From Vogesella aquatica (GTDB taxonomy: Bacteria; Pseudomonadota; Gammaproteobacteria; Burkholderiales; Chromobacteriaceae), in contig NZ_JAQQLF010000012.1 of the NCBI RefSeq assembly GCF_028548455.1, positions 80,250 through 144,249 on the forward strand: a DNA stretch of 64,000 nt, written 5' to 3'. Position 1 is the first letter of the stretch. The number at the start of each line of letters is the position of its first letter. Shown in pieces: positions 1 to 7,899 of this stretch. The translations under genes and the position numbers were made by a program. Under the pieces are notes generated by a model. That model was not told the origin of the DNA. It ran no database searches and saw only the letters and a list, made by a program, of their open reading frames with translations.

Positions 1-91
1 CGCCCGGCGTGCCTGTGTTGCGCTGCCGTATTACAATTGCGCGTCGCTTCATTAGCGCCCACCCACTGCAGTGACCGAACCAGGAGACGTC

Positions 92-496
92 GTGACTGCC
101 GCAGCAGACCGCACATTCAGTATTTCCGAACTGGCACAGGAATTCGACGTGACCACCCGTGCCATCCGCTTTTACGAGTCGGAAGGGCTGCTCACCCCGG
201 AGCGCCAGGGCCAGCGCCGCATCTATTCGCGCCGCGACCGTGTGCGGCTGATGCTGACACTGCGCGGTAAGCGCATCGGTCTGTCGCTGCAGGAGATCCG
301 CGAGTTGTTCGAGCTGTACGACGCGGCCAATAACGATGAGCCACAGCTGATGAAGTTTGTCGATATCCTGACCCGCCGCGAACAGCAGCTGACGCAGCAG
401 ATGCAGGACATCCAGCTGGTGCTGCGCGAAATCGGCCAGCTGAAGGCGCAGTGCGAGCACTGGATGGAAAAGCGCAGTGGCGGCCTGCCGGACTAG
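92..496 (+). CDS. MerR-family transcriptional regulator (LiuR-like)
   Basis: This is a 134-residue MerR-type DNA-binding regulator. The N-terminal winged helix-turn-helix contains SISELAQEFDVTTRAIRFYE and the typical wing (GLLTP..GQRRIYSRRDRVRL). A coiled-coil dimerisation helix follows (LTRREQQLTQQMQDIQLVLREI). There is no C-terminal cysteine cluster, so a metal sensor is unlikely. A GTG start at 92 is preferred over an in-frame GTG at 71 because AGGAG lies at 82-86. The thiolase and acyl-CoA dehydrogenase genes downstream, with a perfect palindrome before the thiolase, suggest a LiuR-type regulator of branched-chain or fatty acyl-CoA catabolism; that role is inferred. The TAG stop lies inside the left CTAG flank of a MITE-like repeat. 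Confidence 0.85.
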   Translation: MTAAADRTFSISELAQEFDVTTRAIRFYESEGLLTPERQGQRRIYSRRDRVRLMLTLRGKRIGLSLQEIRELFELYDAANNDEPQLMKFVDILTRREQQLTQQMQDIQLVLREIGQLKAQCEHWMEKRSGGLPD

Positions 497-641
497 GGCC
501 TGCTCTTCGGGGCGCACGCCAAGCGGGGCACTGCTTTGTCAAACCGTGCAGGCAGGGATCGACCTGCTGCGCCCGGTTGTTCGCGCATGGCCGCCGCTTG
601 CCAAGCGCCGCTGCATCAAAAATAGCGTTAACAGGCCCTAG
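493..641. repeat. MITE-like element 1 with CTAG flanks
   Basis: A 141-bp insert (497-637) lies between two CTAG tetramers. Its ends are GGCCTGCT and GTTAACAGGCC, short imperfect terminal inverted repeats. The right half (about 590-641) closely matches the right half of the element at 48654-48777, including the CATC-AAAAT-GCGTTAACAGGCCCTAG segment with small differences. It contains no credible ORF. The left CTAG supplies the TAG stop of the MerR gene. Some IS5-family transposons generate CTAG-type target duplications, so a non-autonomous derivative is plausible but unproven. Confidence 0.6.
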
Positions 642-669
642 GCACGCCAGGGCGTGGTGTCTGCCAACG

Positions 670-700
670 AAAAAGCCGCAGCGGGTGTTGCGGCTTTTTT
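670..700. terminator. bidirectional rho-independent terminator
   Basis: The stem AAAAAGCCGCA/TGCGGCTTTTTT has a short loop. It has T-runs on both strands and lies between the rightward MerR gene and the leftward chorismate mutase-like gene. Confidence 0.8.
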
Positions 701-735
701 GCGTTAACAGGGTGGGTGCAATGGGCGCGGATCGG

Positions 736-1050
736 TCAGTTTTGTTGCTGTTGCCAGTGCTGCATCTCTTCCGCGATGAAGTGATTGACCAGGTCTGAAA
801 ACAGGCGTTCGATGGCGTCGGCGTTCAGACCTTCCTGTTCGGCCCACTGCCTGCGCTGCGCCAGCATGGCCGCAAAGCGCTCCGGTGCGCGCACGGCAGT
901 GGCCGATGTTTTGAACTTGGCTGCGGCCAGAACGTACTGGTAGCGTTGGCTGATCAGGCCGACCACTGCCCGGTCAAGCAAGTCGATCTCGGCGCGTATG
1001 TCATCCATGTTGCTGCACTGTGCGGGGGTGAGCTTGTTCGCGATGTGCAT
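736..1050 (-). CDS. chorismate mutase type II family protein (AroQ/PchB-like)
   Basis: A 104-residue all-helical protein of the AroQ/PchB fold. It has the family pattern of an N-terminal helix MDDIRAEIDLLDRAVVGLISQR, then AAAKFKTSATAVRAPERFAAML, then a C-terminal helix ending in EEMQHW. The family includes chorismate mutases and isochorismate pyruvate lyases, and sequence alone does not tell which reaction applies here. The start at 1050 is chosen for the AAGGA upstream of ATG. The gene follows the VOC gene by 22 nt on the same strand, so the two probably share a transcript. No salicylate or aromatic-amino-acid genes are adjacent. Confidence 0.8.
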   Translation of the reverse strand: MHIANKLTPAQCSNMDDIRAEIDLLDRAVVGLISQRYQYVLAAAKFKTSATAVRAPERFAAMLAQRRQWAEQEGLNADAIERLFSDLVNHFIAEEMQHWQQQQN

Positions 1051-1072
1051 GGTTTTCCTTGTGGTTTGTTGT

Positions 1073-1477
1073 TTACAGGCTTTGCTCTTCCGCCTCGTGG
1101 CACGCCACGCATAGTTTGTTGCCGTCCGGGTCGCGAAAGTAGGCGCCGTAGTAATGCGGGTGGTAGTGCGGGCGCAGGCCGGGGGCGCCTTCGCAGCGGC
1201 CACCGTGTGCCAGTGCGGCCTGGTAGGCTGCGTCCACCTGGCTGCGTGTGGCCGCCAGCAGGGCGATGGTCTGGCCGTTGCCAGGCGTGGCGGCTTTGCC
1301 GTCCAGCGGCTTGCCGATCAGCAGCAGCGGTCGCGGGCCAGGTTCGCTTTGCCAGCCGGCCCATGGCCGCGACGGGTCGCAAAAGCGCTCGCGAATGCCC
1401 AGTGCCTGCATCAGCGGGCGGTAGAAGGCGAGGGCGCGGTCGAAGTCGTTGATGCCGATGCAGAGGTGGGAAAGCAT
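1073..1477 (-). CDS. VOC/glyoxalase-fold protein
   Basis: A 134-residue single-domain vicinal-oxygen-chelate protein. The N-terminal strand LSHLCIGINDFDRALAFY carries the first metal-ligand histidine position. The C-terminal AYFRDPDGNKLCVAC is the second beta-alpha-beta-beta-beta unit with the usual DPDGN turn. Family members are lyases, dioxygenases or resistance proteins; no substrate can be assigned. It is upstream of, and probably co-transcribed with, the chorismate mutase-like gene. Confidence 0.85.
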   Translation of the reverse strand: MLSHLCIGINDFDRALAFYRPLMQALGIRERFCDPSRPWAGWQSEPGPRPLLLIGKPLDGKAATPGNGQTIALLAATRSQVDAAYQAALAHGGRCEGAPGLRPHYHPHYYGAYFRDPDGNKLCVACHEAEEQSL

Positions 1478-1622
1478 GTTGTCTCCTGTGTGGTGGGGCG
1501 AGTGGGTGTCTCTGGCTGCTGCTGTCGCCGTGCGGCCTGGGTGGCGAAGGGCTATGATGATGCCATCGCGGCTGCGGTGTCTACGCCACAGTGCGCCGGG
1601 TGGGGCTTGAAATGATTGCCAT

Positions 1623-1640
1623 GTTTACGTTAACGTAAAC
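1623..1640. promoter_or_regulatory. MerR/LiuR-type operator palindrome
   Basis: GTTTACGTTAACGTAAAC is a perfect 18-bp palindrome 25 bp before the thiolase ATG. Its size and symmetry suit a MerR-family dimer, and a LiuR-like MerR gene lies 1.1 kb upstream. The link to that regulator is inferred. Confidence 0.7.
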
Positions 1641-1664
1641 GTTATCTAACCGGAGGCTTGAACC

Positions 1665-2849
1665 ATGCACAAGGAAGCGATCGTGATTGTCGGTATGGCC
1701 CGTACGGCCATGGGTGGGTTTCAGGGCATGTTTGCCAGCCAGAGCGCCAGTGACCTGGGCGCGGTCGCCATTCGCGCTGCGGTAGAGCGTGCCGGCATTG
1801 CGCCGGATGCGGTGGAAGAGGTGATCATGGGTTGCGTGCTGCCAGCCGGGCAGGGCCAGGCGCCGGCACGGCAGGCGGCGATCAAGGGCGGCTTGGCGCT
1901 GGGGGCGGGCGCCACCACCATCAACAAGATGTGTGGTTCCGGCATGAAGGCGCTGATGCTGGCCAACGACCTGCTAAAGGCCGGTACGGCTACGGTGATG
2001 GTGGCTGGTGGCATGGAAAGCATGAGCAATGCCCCGTACGTAATCCCGAAAGCGCGTGGCGGCTTGCGTCTGGGCCACGGCGAGATCAAGGACCACATGT
2101 TCCTGGACGGTCTGGAAGATGCCTACGACAAGGGCAAGCTGATGGGGGTGTTTGCCGAGGCTTGTGCCGACAAGTACGGCTTTAGTCGTGCCGCACAGGA
2201 CGAGTACGCTATCACCTCGCTGACCCGCGCGCAGCAGGCTATCACCAGCGGCGCTTTTGCCGGCGAGATTGCGCCGGTCACCATCAGCGGCCGCAAGGGC
2301 GACGAGGTGATAAGCGTGGACGAGCAGCCGCTGAAGGCCAATCTGGACAAAATCCCCACGCTGAAACCGGCTTTCCGCAAAGACGGTACCGTCACGCCGG
2401 CCAACGCCAGCTCCATTTCCGACGGTGCTGCCGCGCTGGTGCTGATGCGTGAAAGCGACGCGCTGGCGCAGGGCCTGACCCCGCTGGCGCGCATCGTGGG
2501 TCATAGCACCCACGCGCACGAGCCGGCGTGGTTTTCCACTGCCCCGGTGGGTGCCATGCAAAAGCTGTTTGCCAAAACCGGCTGGACGGCGGACGACGTA
2601 GACCTGTTCGAGATCAATGAAGCCTTTGCGGTGGTGACCATGGCTGCCATGCACGACCTGGGCCTGCCGCACGCCAAGGTCAACGTCAACGGCGGTGCCT
2701 GCGCGCTGGGCCACCCGATCGGCGCGTCTGGTGCCCGTATCGTGGTGTCGCTGATCGCGGCGCTGCAGGCACGCGGTGGCAAGCGTGGTGTGGCCAGCCT
2801 GTGTATCGGCGGCGGCGAAGCCACCGCGCTGGCAGTAGAGCTGGTGTAA
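1665..2849 (+). CDS. acetyl-CoA C-acetyltransferase (thiolase)
   Basis: A 394-residue type II thiolase that interconverts two acetyl-CoA and acetoacetyl-CoA, or acts on longer 3-ketoacyl-CoAs. The acylated cysteine is Cys90 in NKMCGSGMKA. NEAFA near residue 319, GGACALGHPIGASG near 345 and CIGGGEA near 379 complete the active site, so the enzyme looks intact. The length is standard for AtoB/PhaA/BktB. The start has an AGG-rich leader and a palindromic operator just upstream. The acyl-CoA dehydrogenase that follows suggests a degradative role, but a PhaM gene elsewhere in the window leaves a polyhydroxyalkanoate role open. Confidence 0.93.
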   Translation: MHKEAIVIVGMARTAMGGFQGMFASQSASDLGAVAIRAAVERAGIAPDAVEEVIMGCVLPAGQGQAPARQAAIKGGLALGAGATTINKMCGSGMKALMLANDLLKAGTATVMVAGGMESMSNAPYVIPKARGGLRLGHGEIKDHMFLDGLEDAYDKGKLMGVFAEACADKYGFSRAAQDEYAITSLTRAQQAITSGAFAGEIAPVTISGRKGDEVISVDEQPLKANLDKIPTLKPAFRKDGTVTPANASSISDGAAALVLMRESDALAQGLTPLARIVGHSTHAHEPAWFSTAPVGAMQKLFAKTGWTADDVDLFEINEAFAVVTMAAMHDLGLPHAKVNVNGGACALGHPIGASGARIVVSLIAALQARGGKRGVASLCIGGGEATALAVELV

Positions 2850-2890
2850 CTGGGTTGCTGCCACGGAAGACCCGCAGGCCGATATTTTTT

Positions 2891-2970
2891 AACCACGAAA
2901 TTCACGGAAGGCACCAAACGGGCGGCGCTCTTATCGAGGTTTCATCCGTGGTTTTCGTGTCTTTCGTGGC
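2891..2970. repeat. imperfect inverted repeat of CCACGAAA words
   Basis: Between thiolase and acyl-CoA dehydrogenase, AACCACGAAA..CACGGAAGGCACC faces TTCATCCGTGG..TTTCGTGGC. CCACGAAA/TTTCGTGG words of this kind recur as intergenic repeats in many bacteria. It may form a hairpin in the mRNA between the two genes; no coding role is seen. Confidence 0.45.
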
Positions 2971-3040
2971 AAACGGGTTTGCCTTTGTCTGCAAAGACAG
3001 AGTTGGCCGCTATCTGGCATAGAAAAGCAAAGGAATCAGC

Positions 3041-4183
3041 ATGTTGCTGACAACAGAACAAGAACAGGTTGTGGACGCGGTACGCCGCTTCGTGGTGAGC
3101 GAGGTGGCACCGCATGCGGCGACGTGGGACCGCGAGCATACCTTTCCGCGCCAGGCACTGAGCGGCCTGGGCGAGCTGGGCTGCTTCGGGCTAACCGTGT
3201 CGCCGGATTGGGACGGCGCCGGTTTCGATTACCTGACGCTGGCCGCGGTGATCGAGGAGATTGCCGCCGGCGACGGTGCGCTATCCACCATTATTTCGGT
3301 CATCAACTCGGTAGGCTGCGGCCCGATCGAGCGCTTCGGCAATGACTGGCAGAAAGATACTTTCCTGCGCCGCATTGCCCGTGGCGAATGGGTGTCGGCG
3401 TTCTGCCTCACCGAGCCGGATGCCGGCTCCGATGCGGCCAACCTGCGCAGCCGCGCCGTACGCGACGGCGACGATTACGTCATTAACGGCGTCAAGCAGT
3501 TCATCACCAACGGCAAGCACGCCGACGTGGCCATTGTGTTTGCGGTAACCGACCCGGCCGCCGGCAAGAAGGGCATCAGCGCGTTTCTGGTGCCCACCGC
3601 CACCCCCGGCTACACCGTGGCCAAGGTGGAAGAAAAAATGGGCCAGCACGCGTCCGACACCTGCCAGATCGTGTTCGATAACGTGCGGGTGCCGGCCAGC
3701 CACCGACTGGGGGCGGAAGGCGAGGGCTACAAGATCGCGCTGGCCAACCTGGAGTCCGGCCGCATCGGCATTGCCGCGCAGTGTCTGGGCATGGCGCGCG
3801 CTGCGCTGGAGTTTGCCACCCGCTACGCTACCGAGCGCCACACCTTTGGCCAGCCCATCATCCGCCACCAGGCGGTAGGTTTCCGTCTGGCCGAGGCGGC
3901 GGCACGGCTGGAGGCGGCCCGCCAGCTGGTGTGGCACGCCGCTGCGCTGAAAGACGCCGGCAAGCCTTGCCTGAAGGAGTCCAGCATGGCCAAGCTGATG
4001 GCGTCGGAAATGGCCGAGGCGGTGTGCTCGGCGGCCATCCAGACGCTGGGCGGCTACGGCTACCTGAGCGACTACCCGGTGGAGCGTATCTACCGCGACG
4101 TGCGCGTGGCGCAGATTTACGAAGGCACGTCGGATGTGCAAAAGCTGGTGATTGCGCGGGCGCTGGAAGACGGGCTACGCTAA
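3041..4183 (+). CDS. acyl-CoA dehydrogenase
   Basis: A 380-residue flavoprotein that oxidises acyl-CoA to 2-enoyl-CoA with FAD and passes electrons to ETF. The FAD and substrate signatures are FCLTEPDAGSDAANLRS (about 125-141) and the ITNGKHADV segment. The C-terminal QTLGGYGYLSDYPVERIYRDVRVAQIYEGTSD contains the catalytic-base Glu of the short-chain type (YEGTSD). Chain-length specificity cannot be read; butyryl-, isovaleryl- or 2-methylacyl-CoA are options. It lies 191 nt after the thiolase and likely shares its regulation. An in-frame copy of TGCGGCCAACCT is at 3433. Confidence 0.92.
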   Translation: MLLTTEQEQVVDAVRRFVVSEVAPHAATWDREHTFPRQALSGLGELGCFGLTVSPDWDGAGFDYLTLAAVIEEIAAGDGALSTIISVINSVGCGPIERFGNDWQKDTFLRRIARGEWVSAFCLTEPDAGSDAANLRSRAVRDGDDYVINGVKQFITNGKHADVAIVFAVTDPAAGKKGISAFLVPTATPGYTVAKVEEKMGQHASDTCQIVFDNVRVPASHRLGAEGEGYKIALANLESGRIGIAAQCLGMARAALEFATRYATERHTFGQPIIRHQAVGFRLAEAAARLEAARQLVWHAAALKDAGKPCLKESSMAKLMASEMAEAVCSAAIQTLGGYGYLSDYPVERIYRDVRVAQIYEGTSDVQKLVIARALEDGLR

Positions 4184-4226
4184 GCGTCGTGCTGGCGGCC
4201 AGGGTTGGCCGCAGGCCAGGCGTAGC

Positions 4227-4252
4227 AAGGGCCGGTGCAAGCACCGGCCCTT
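4227..4252 (+). terminator. rho-independent terminator
   Basis: AAGGGCCGGTGC and GCACCGGCCCTT form a 12-bp perfect stem followed by a T-rich stretch. It lies between the convergent acyl-CoA dehydrogenase and dsbD genes. Motif copies GGTTGGCCGCA (4203) and GCGGCCAACCTT (4279) flank it. Confidence 0.75.
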
Positions 4253-4275
4253 GTGTCTTTCAGCACCGGCTACGC

Positions 4276-6036
4276 TCAGCGGCCAACCTTGTCCAGCGAG
4301 GCGGCAAAGTCGCCGGCGTCCTGGTAGCCGATTACCTTGTGCACCAGCTCGCCCTGCGCGTTGTACAGCATGATGCCAGGCGGGCCGTACAGGCCAAAAC
4401 GCTGCAGCAGCGCCTGGTGCTCGGCGTTGTTGGCGGTGACGTCGGCCTGCAGCAGGCGCAGCTTGCCCATACGGGCGGCGATGTCCGGGTGGCGGAAGGT
4501 GGTTTCTTCCATCTCGATGCAGCTCACACACCAGTCGGCGTAGAAGTCCAGCAGTACCGGCTGGCCGGCGGCTTTGGCCTGCGCCAGCGCTGCATCCAGC
4601 TCGGCGCTATTGGCAATGCGCTGGAACGCCGGCTTGGCGGCCAGCTGGCCTTGCCAGATACCGGCCAGCGGCAGCCGCGGCGATGGCGCACCGGTGGCGG
4701 CACCGACGATTTGCAGCAGGCCCGCCAGCACCAGTGCGCCAGCGATCAGGCGTACTAGCCAGCAGCCGGCGCCACGTACACTTGGTCGTTGCTTGCTCAG
4801 CAGCAACCACCAGGCGCTACCCAGCGCCAGCGCGGCCCACAGCAGCATGGTCAGCCAGACCGGCAGGAAGGGGCCGGCCATCCAGATGGCCACGCCCAGC
4901 ATCACCACGCCGAAAGTGTATTTCACTTGCTGCATCCAGGCGCCGGCGCGCGGCAGGATGTGGCCGCCAAAGGTGCCTACCAGCAGTAGCGGCAGGCCCA
5001 AGCCCATCGCCATGGCGTACAGTGCGGCCCCGCCCAGTACGGCGTCGCCGGTCTGGCCGATATAGCCCAGCGCCAGCGCCAGTGGTGGTGCCACGCACGG
5101 GCCCACCAATAGTGCCGACAGCGCGCCCATGGCAAACACGCTGGCCAGGCGGCCACCACCCAGCTTGTTACTTTGCGTGGCCAGCCGGCTTTGCAGCGCC
5201 GACGGCAGCTGGATGGTAATCAGGTCGAACATGCCCAGCGCAAACACCACCATCAGCGCGCTGGCGGCCAGAATCACCGCCGGCTGCTGCAACCACACCG
5301 TCAGCAGGCTACCGGTCTTGCCGGCAATCACGCCGACGGCGGTGTAGGTCAGCGCCAGGCCCTGCACGTAGGCCAGGGTCAGTACAAAGCCGCGTGTCTT
5401 GTTGAGGCGTTGTCCCTGGCCGGCCACCATGCTGGAAACAATCGGCAGCAGCGGGTACATGCAGGCGGTAAACGCCATGCCGATGCCAGCCAGCAAAAAG
5501 GTAAACAGCGTACCCAGCCATTGCTGCCGGCTCAGCGTCGGCGCTGCGTCGTCAGCGTTGGTGACCGGTACCAGCCAGTCGGCCAGGCGGTTATCGCCAG
5601 GCTTCAGTTTGTGGGTGTAGGGCGGGTAGCACAGGCCGGCGTCGGCACAGCCCTGTATGGTGGCCAGCAGTGTGAAGTTATCAGGCAGCGTGGTAGCCGT
5701 AATCGGCACGGTAAAGGTCACACGCTGGTGGTACACCTGTTGCAGGCCAAAGTACGGGTCTTGCTTGGCGTCGCCGGCGGGTAGCAGCGGTGTGCCCACC
5801 ACGCCAGCGGGCTCGCTGACTATGCGGGTGCGGTCGCGGTACAGGTAGTAGCCGGGGGCGATGTCCACGTGCACCAGCAGCTGCTGGCCTTGCTGCTCCA
5901 GCCGCGCAGCAAAGGCTTTTTCGGGTGGCAGCAGCTCGTTCGGGTCCAGCGCGCTGGCCGGCAGGGCGGCAAGTAGCAACAGCAAGGGGAACAGCCAGTG
6001 AAACAGACGCGACAATGCGGGCATGATGGGCATAGG
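4276..6036 (-). CDS. dsbD: thiol:disulfide interchange protein DsbD
   Basis: An inner-membrane protein of about 586 residues that carries electrons from cytoplasmic thioredoxin to the periplasm for disulfide isomerisation and cytochrome c maturation. After a signal peptide (LFPLLLLLAALPASA) comes the periplasmic alpha domain with the cysteine pair in CADAGLCYPP. An eight-helix core follows, with GMAFTACMYPLLPIVSSM and LVGPCVAPPLALALG holding the two membrane cysteines. The C-terminal thioredoxin-like domain has YADWCVSC (CxxC). All six redox cysteines are present. The start at 6036 or 6027 is uncertain because neither has a strong ribosome site. Confidence 0.93.
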   Translation of the reverse strand, partial: PMPIMPALSRLFHWLFPLLLLLAALPASALDPNELLPPEKAFAARLEQQGQQLLVHVDIAPGYYLYRDRTRIVSEPAGVVGTPLLPAGDAKQDPYFGLQQVYHQRVTFTVPITATTLPDNFTLLATIQGCADAGLCYPPYTHKLKPGDNRLADWLVPVTNADDAAPTLSRQQWLGTLFTFLLAGIGMAFTACMYPLLPIVSSMVAGQGQRLNKTRGFVLTLAYVQGLALTYTAVGVIAGKTGSLLTVWLQQPAVILAASALMVVFALGMFDLITIQLPSALQSRLATQSNKLGGGRLASVFAMGALSALLVGPCVAPPLALALGYIGQTGDAVLGGAALYAMAMGLGLPLLLVGTFGGHILPRAGAWMQQVKYTFGVVMLGVAIWMAGPFLPVWLTMLLWAALALGSAWWLLLSKQRPSVRGAGCWLVRLIAGALVLAGLLQIVGAATGAPSPRLPLAGIWQGQLAAKPAFQRIANSAELDAALAQAKAAGQPVLLDFYADWCVSCIEMEETTFRHPDIAARMGKLRLLQADVTANNAEHQALLQRFGLYGPPGIMLYNAQGELVHKVIGYQDAGDFAASLDKVGR

Positions 6037-6178
6037 CAGGCAAGTAAACAGGGGGTAGACCACGCCGCTAGGGCGGTGTTCCGGCGGGCTGCAGCTTATC
6101 ACAGCCGCTGTGGCAAGGTGGTAACAGGTGTTTAAACGGATGTTTGCTTATGCTAATGTCGCAGCAGAGGAGAACAAT

Positions 6179-6970
6179 ATGGACAAGACCATTCATTTTG
6201 CCCACGCCAACAGCTTTCCGGCGCCCATCTATCGCCAGCTGCACGAGGTATGGCAGCAAGCTGGTTACGAGGTGGGTTTTTTGCCGTGCAGCGGCCACGA
6301 TCCGCGTTACCCGGTAAGCGATGGTTGGCCGCAGCTGGTGGACGAAATGGTCAGCCATATGCGTGCCCGCTATAGCGGCCCCGTACACGGGGTAGGGCAT
6401 TCGCTGGGGGGGATTCTGCTGTTATTTTCTGCTATCCGCGCCCCCGAGCTGTTTCGCAGCGTGGTATTGCTGGATTCACCGCTACTGTCACCACAACGCG
6501 CCTTCGGCATCTGGCTGGCCAAGCGGCTGGGTTTTATCCAGAACATTACCCCCGGCGGCACCGGTACGCTGAAGCGGCGCGATAACTGGGCCAGCGTGGC
6601 GTCGGTATACGACTACTTTGCGCGCAAGGCGGCGTTTGCGCGCTGGGCGCCCGAGGTGCTGCACGACTACGCCGAGCTGGGTACCGAGGATAACGGCCAG
6701 GGCGGCCGCCGCCTGCTGTTCCGCCCGCAGGTGGAGCACGCTATCTACGGCACGCTGCCGCACCACTACTGGCAGCTGCGCGGCCAACTGCAGGTGCCCT
6801 TGCACTACGTGGCCGGCGCGGGCAGCGACGTTATCCGGCCATCCGACTTGTCCTTCATGCAAAAGCACTTTGCTGCCTGCATTCACAGGCACCCCGGCAG
6901 CCATCTGTTTCCGATGGAGCAGCCACAAGCCACTGCCGGGCTCGTACTCAAGCTGCTGCAGCCGGGCTGA
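6179..6970 (+). CDS. alpha/beta hydrolase
   Basis: A 263-residue alpha/beta-hydrolase-fold protein. The nucleophile elbow is GVGHSLGG (Ser about residue 77) and a C-terminal histidine is available in HPGSHLFPMEQP. The N-terminal FAHANSFPAPIYRQL is typical of a cytoplasmic hydrolase family of unknown substrate. There is no signal peptide. The start at 6179 is set by AGAGGAGAA at 6166-6174, and an upstream in-frame ATG at 6128 lacks a site. It is transcribed alone and divergently from dsbD. Confidence 0.87.
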   Translation: MDKTIHFAHANSFPAPIYRQLHEVWQQAGYEVGFLPCSGHDPRYPVSDGWPQLVDEMVSHMRARYSGPVHGVGHSLGGILLLFSAIRAPELFRSVVLLDSPLLSPQRAFGIWLAKRLGFIQNITPGGTGTLKRRDNWASVASVYDYFARKAAFARWAPEVLHDYAELGTEDNGQGGRRLLFRPQVEHAIYGTLPHHYWQLRGQLQVPLHYVAGAGSDVIRPSDLSFMQKHFAACIHRHPGSHLFPMEQPQATAGLVLKLLQPG

Positions 6971-6981
6971 TTGCTGCCGAG

Positions 6982-7779
6982 TCAGCCAGTCTGCAGGTCG
7001 CGGCTGTCGATGCAGGCGTAGGCCGAGTGATTGTGGATGGACTCGAAGTTTTCCGACGACACCACAAAGTGACGGATGCCGGCCACCCCTTGCAGCGCAG
7101 TGGCCACGTCGCGTACCAGGTCTTCCACGAACTTGGGGTTGTCGTAGGCCTGCTCGGTCACCACTTTTTCGTCACTGCGTTTGAGCAAGCCGTACAGCTG
7201 GCACGACGCCTGCGTCTCGGCCAGCGTAATCAGCGTTTCTGCCCCCAGACTGTTGTCGGCTTCCGCGTCGATAACTATATGCGAGCGCTGGTTGTGCGCG
7301 CCGTAGCGCGAAATCTGCTTGGAGCACGGGCACAGGCTGGTTACCGGCACCGTCACCTGCAGCCGGTAGCGGTATTCCCCCTGCGCTACGCTGCCATCCA
7401 GGCATACCTGGTAGTCCAGCAGGCTCACCATGCCCGATACCGGCGCAGTTTTGTGCAAAAAGTAGGGGAAGCTCAGCCGTATGCGCGCGCTATCGCTTTC
7501 CAGCCGCGTAGCCGTTGCACGCACCAGCGCTTCGAAGCCCCCGGCGTCCAGTGGTGCTTGCTGCTCGTGCATCAGTGCCACAAAGCGCGACATATGGGTG
7601 CCTTTTTGCGTGGCGGGTAGTGCCACCGTGAGCTGGCAGTCGGCAATGGTGTGCTGCACTTGGCCGTCCGGCTGGCGGATGGCCAGTGGGTGGCGTAGGC
7701 CCTTGATGCCCACTTCGCGGATGGGGATGCGGCGCAGGTCGGGGTGGTTTTGTACGTCGGGGATGGCTGTCGTGTTCAT
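6982..7779 (-). CDS. folE2: GTP cyclohydrolase FolE2 (type IB)
   Basis: A 265-residue FolE2 that converts GTP to 7,8-dihydroneopterin triphosphate, the first step of folate (and queuosine-related) synthesis. Signatures are GTHMSRF (about 60), the catalytic-cysteine segment VTSLCPCSKQIS (about 145-157) and the C-terminal SSENFESIHNHSAYA. FolE2 is the metal-flexible alternative to zinc-dependent FolE and in several bacteria is induced by zinc starvation through Zur. A Zur-like box sits 19-35 nt upstream of the ATG, supporting that mode here. NudB, the next enzyme of the pathway, is encoded at 43.1 kb. Confidence 0.95.
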   Translation of the reverse strand: MNTTAIPDVQNHPDLRRIPIREVGIKGLRHPLAIRQPDGQVQHTIADCQLTVALPATQKGTHMSRFVALMHEQQAPLDAGGFEALVRATATRLESDSARIRLSFPYFLHKTAPVSGMVSLLDYQVCLDGSVAQGEYRYRLQVTVPVTSLCPCSKQISRYGAHNQRSHIVIDAEADNSLGAETLITLAETQASCQLYGLLKRSDEKVVTEQAYDNPKFVEDLVRDVATALQGVAGIRHFVVSSENFESIHNHSAYACIDSRDLQTG

Positions 7780-7797
7780 GCGGGGTGTTGATATAAA

Positions 7798-7814
7798 ATG
7801 TTACGGTATAACAT
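7798..7814 (-). promoter_or_regulatory. Zur-like operator before folE2
   Basis: ATGTTACGGTATAACAT is an interrupted palindrome (ATGTTA-N5-TAACAT). It closely resembles the proteobacterial Zur consensus core TGTTATAnTATAACA. It overlaps the expected folE2 promoter, and no other gene starts here. Confidence 0.75.
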
Positions 7815-7850
7815 ATTGCCATCAATGATCACCATCAGTAAACAGGCAAG

Positions 7851-7880
7851 AAAAAGCCCGCCGTGCGGGGCAGGGCGGGC
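7851..7880 (-). terminator. rho-independent terminator
   Basis: GCCCGCC and GGGCGGGC form the stem. Read leftward it ends in CTTTTTCTTG. It follows the DUF4010-type gene. Confidence 0.7.
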
Positions 7881-7899
7881 GTTGGCTAGCAGGGCGCGT

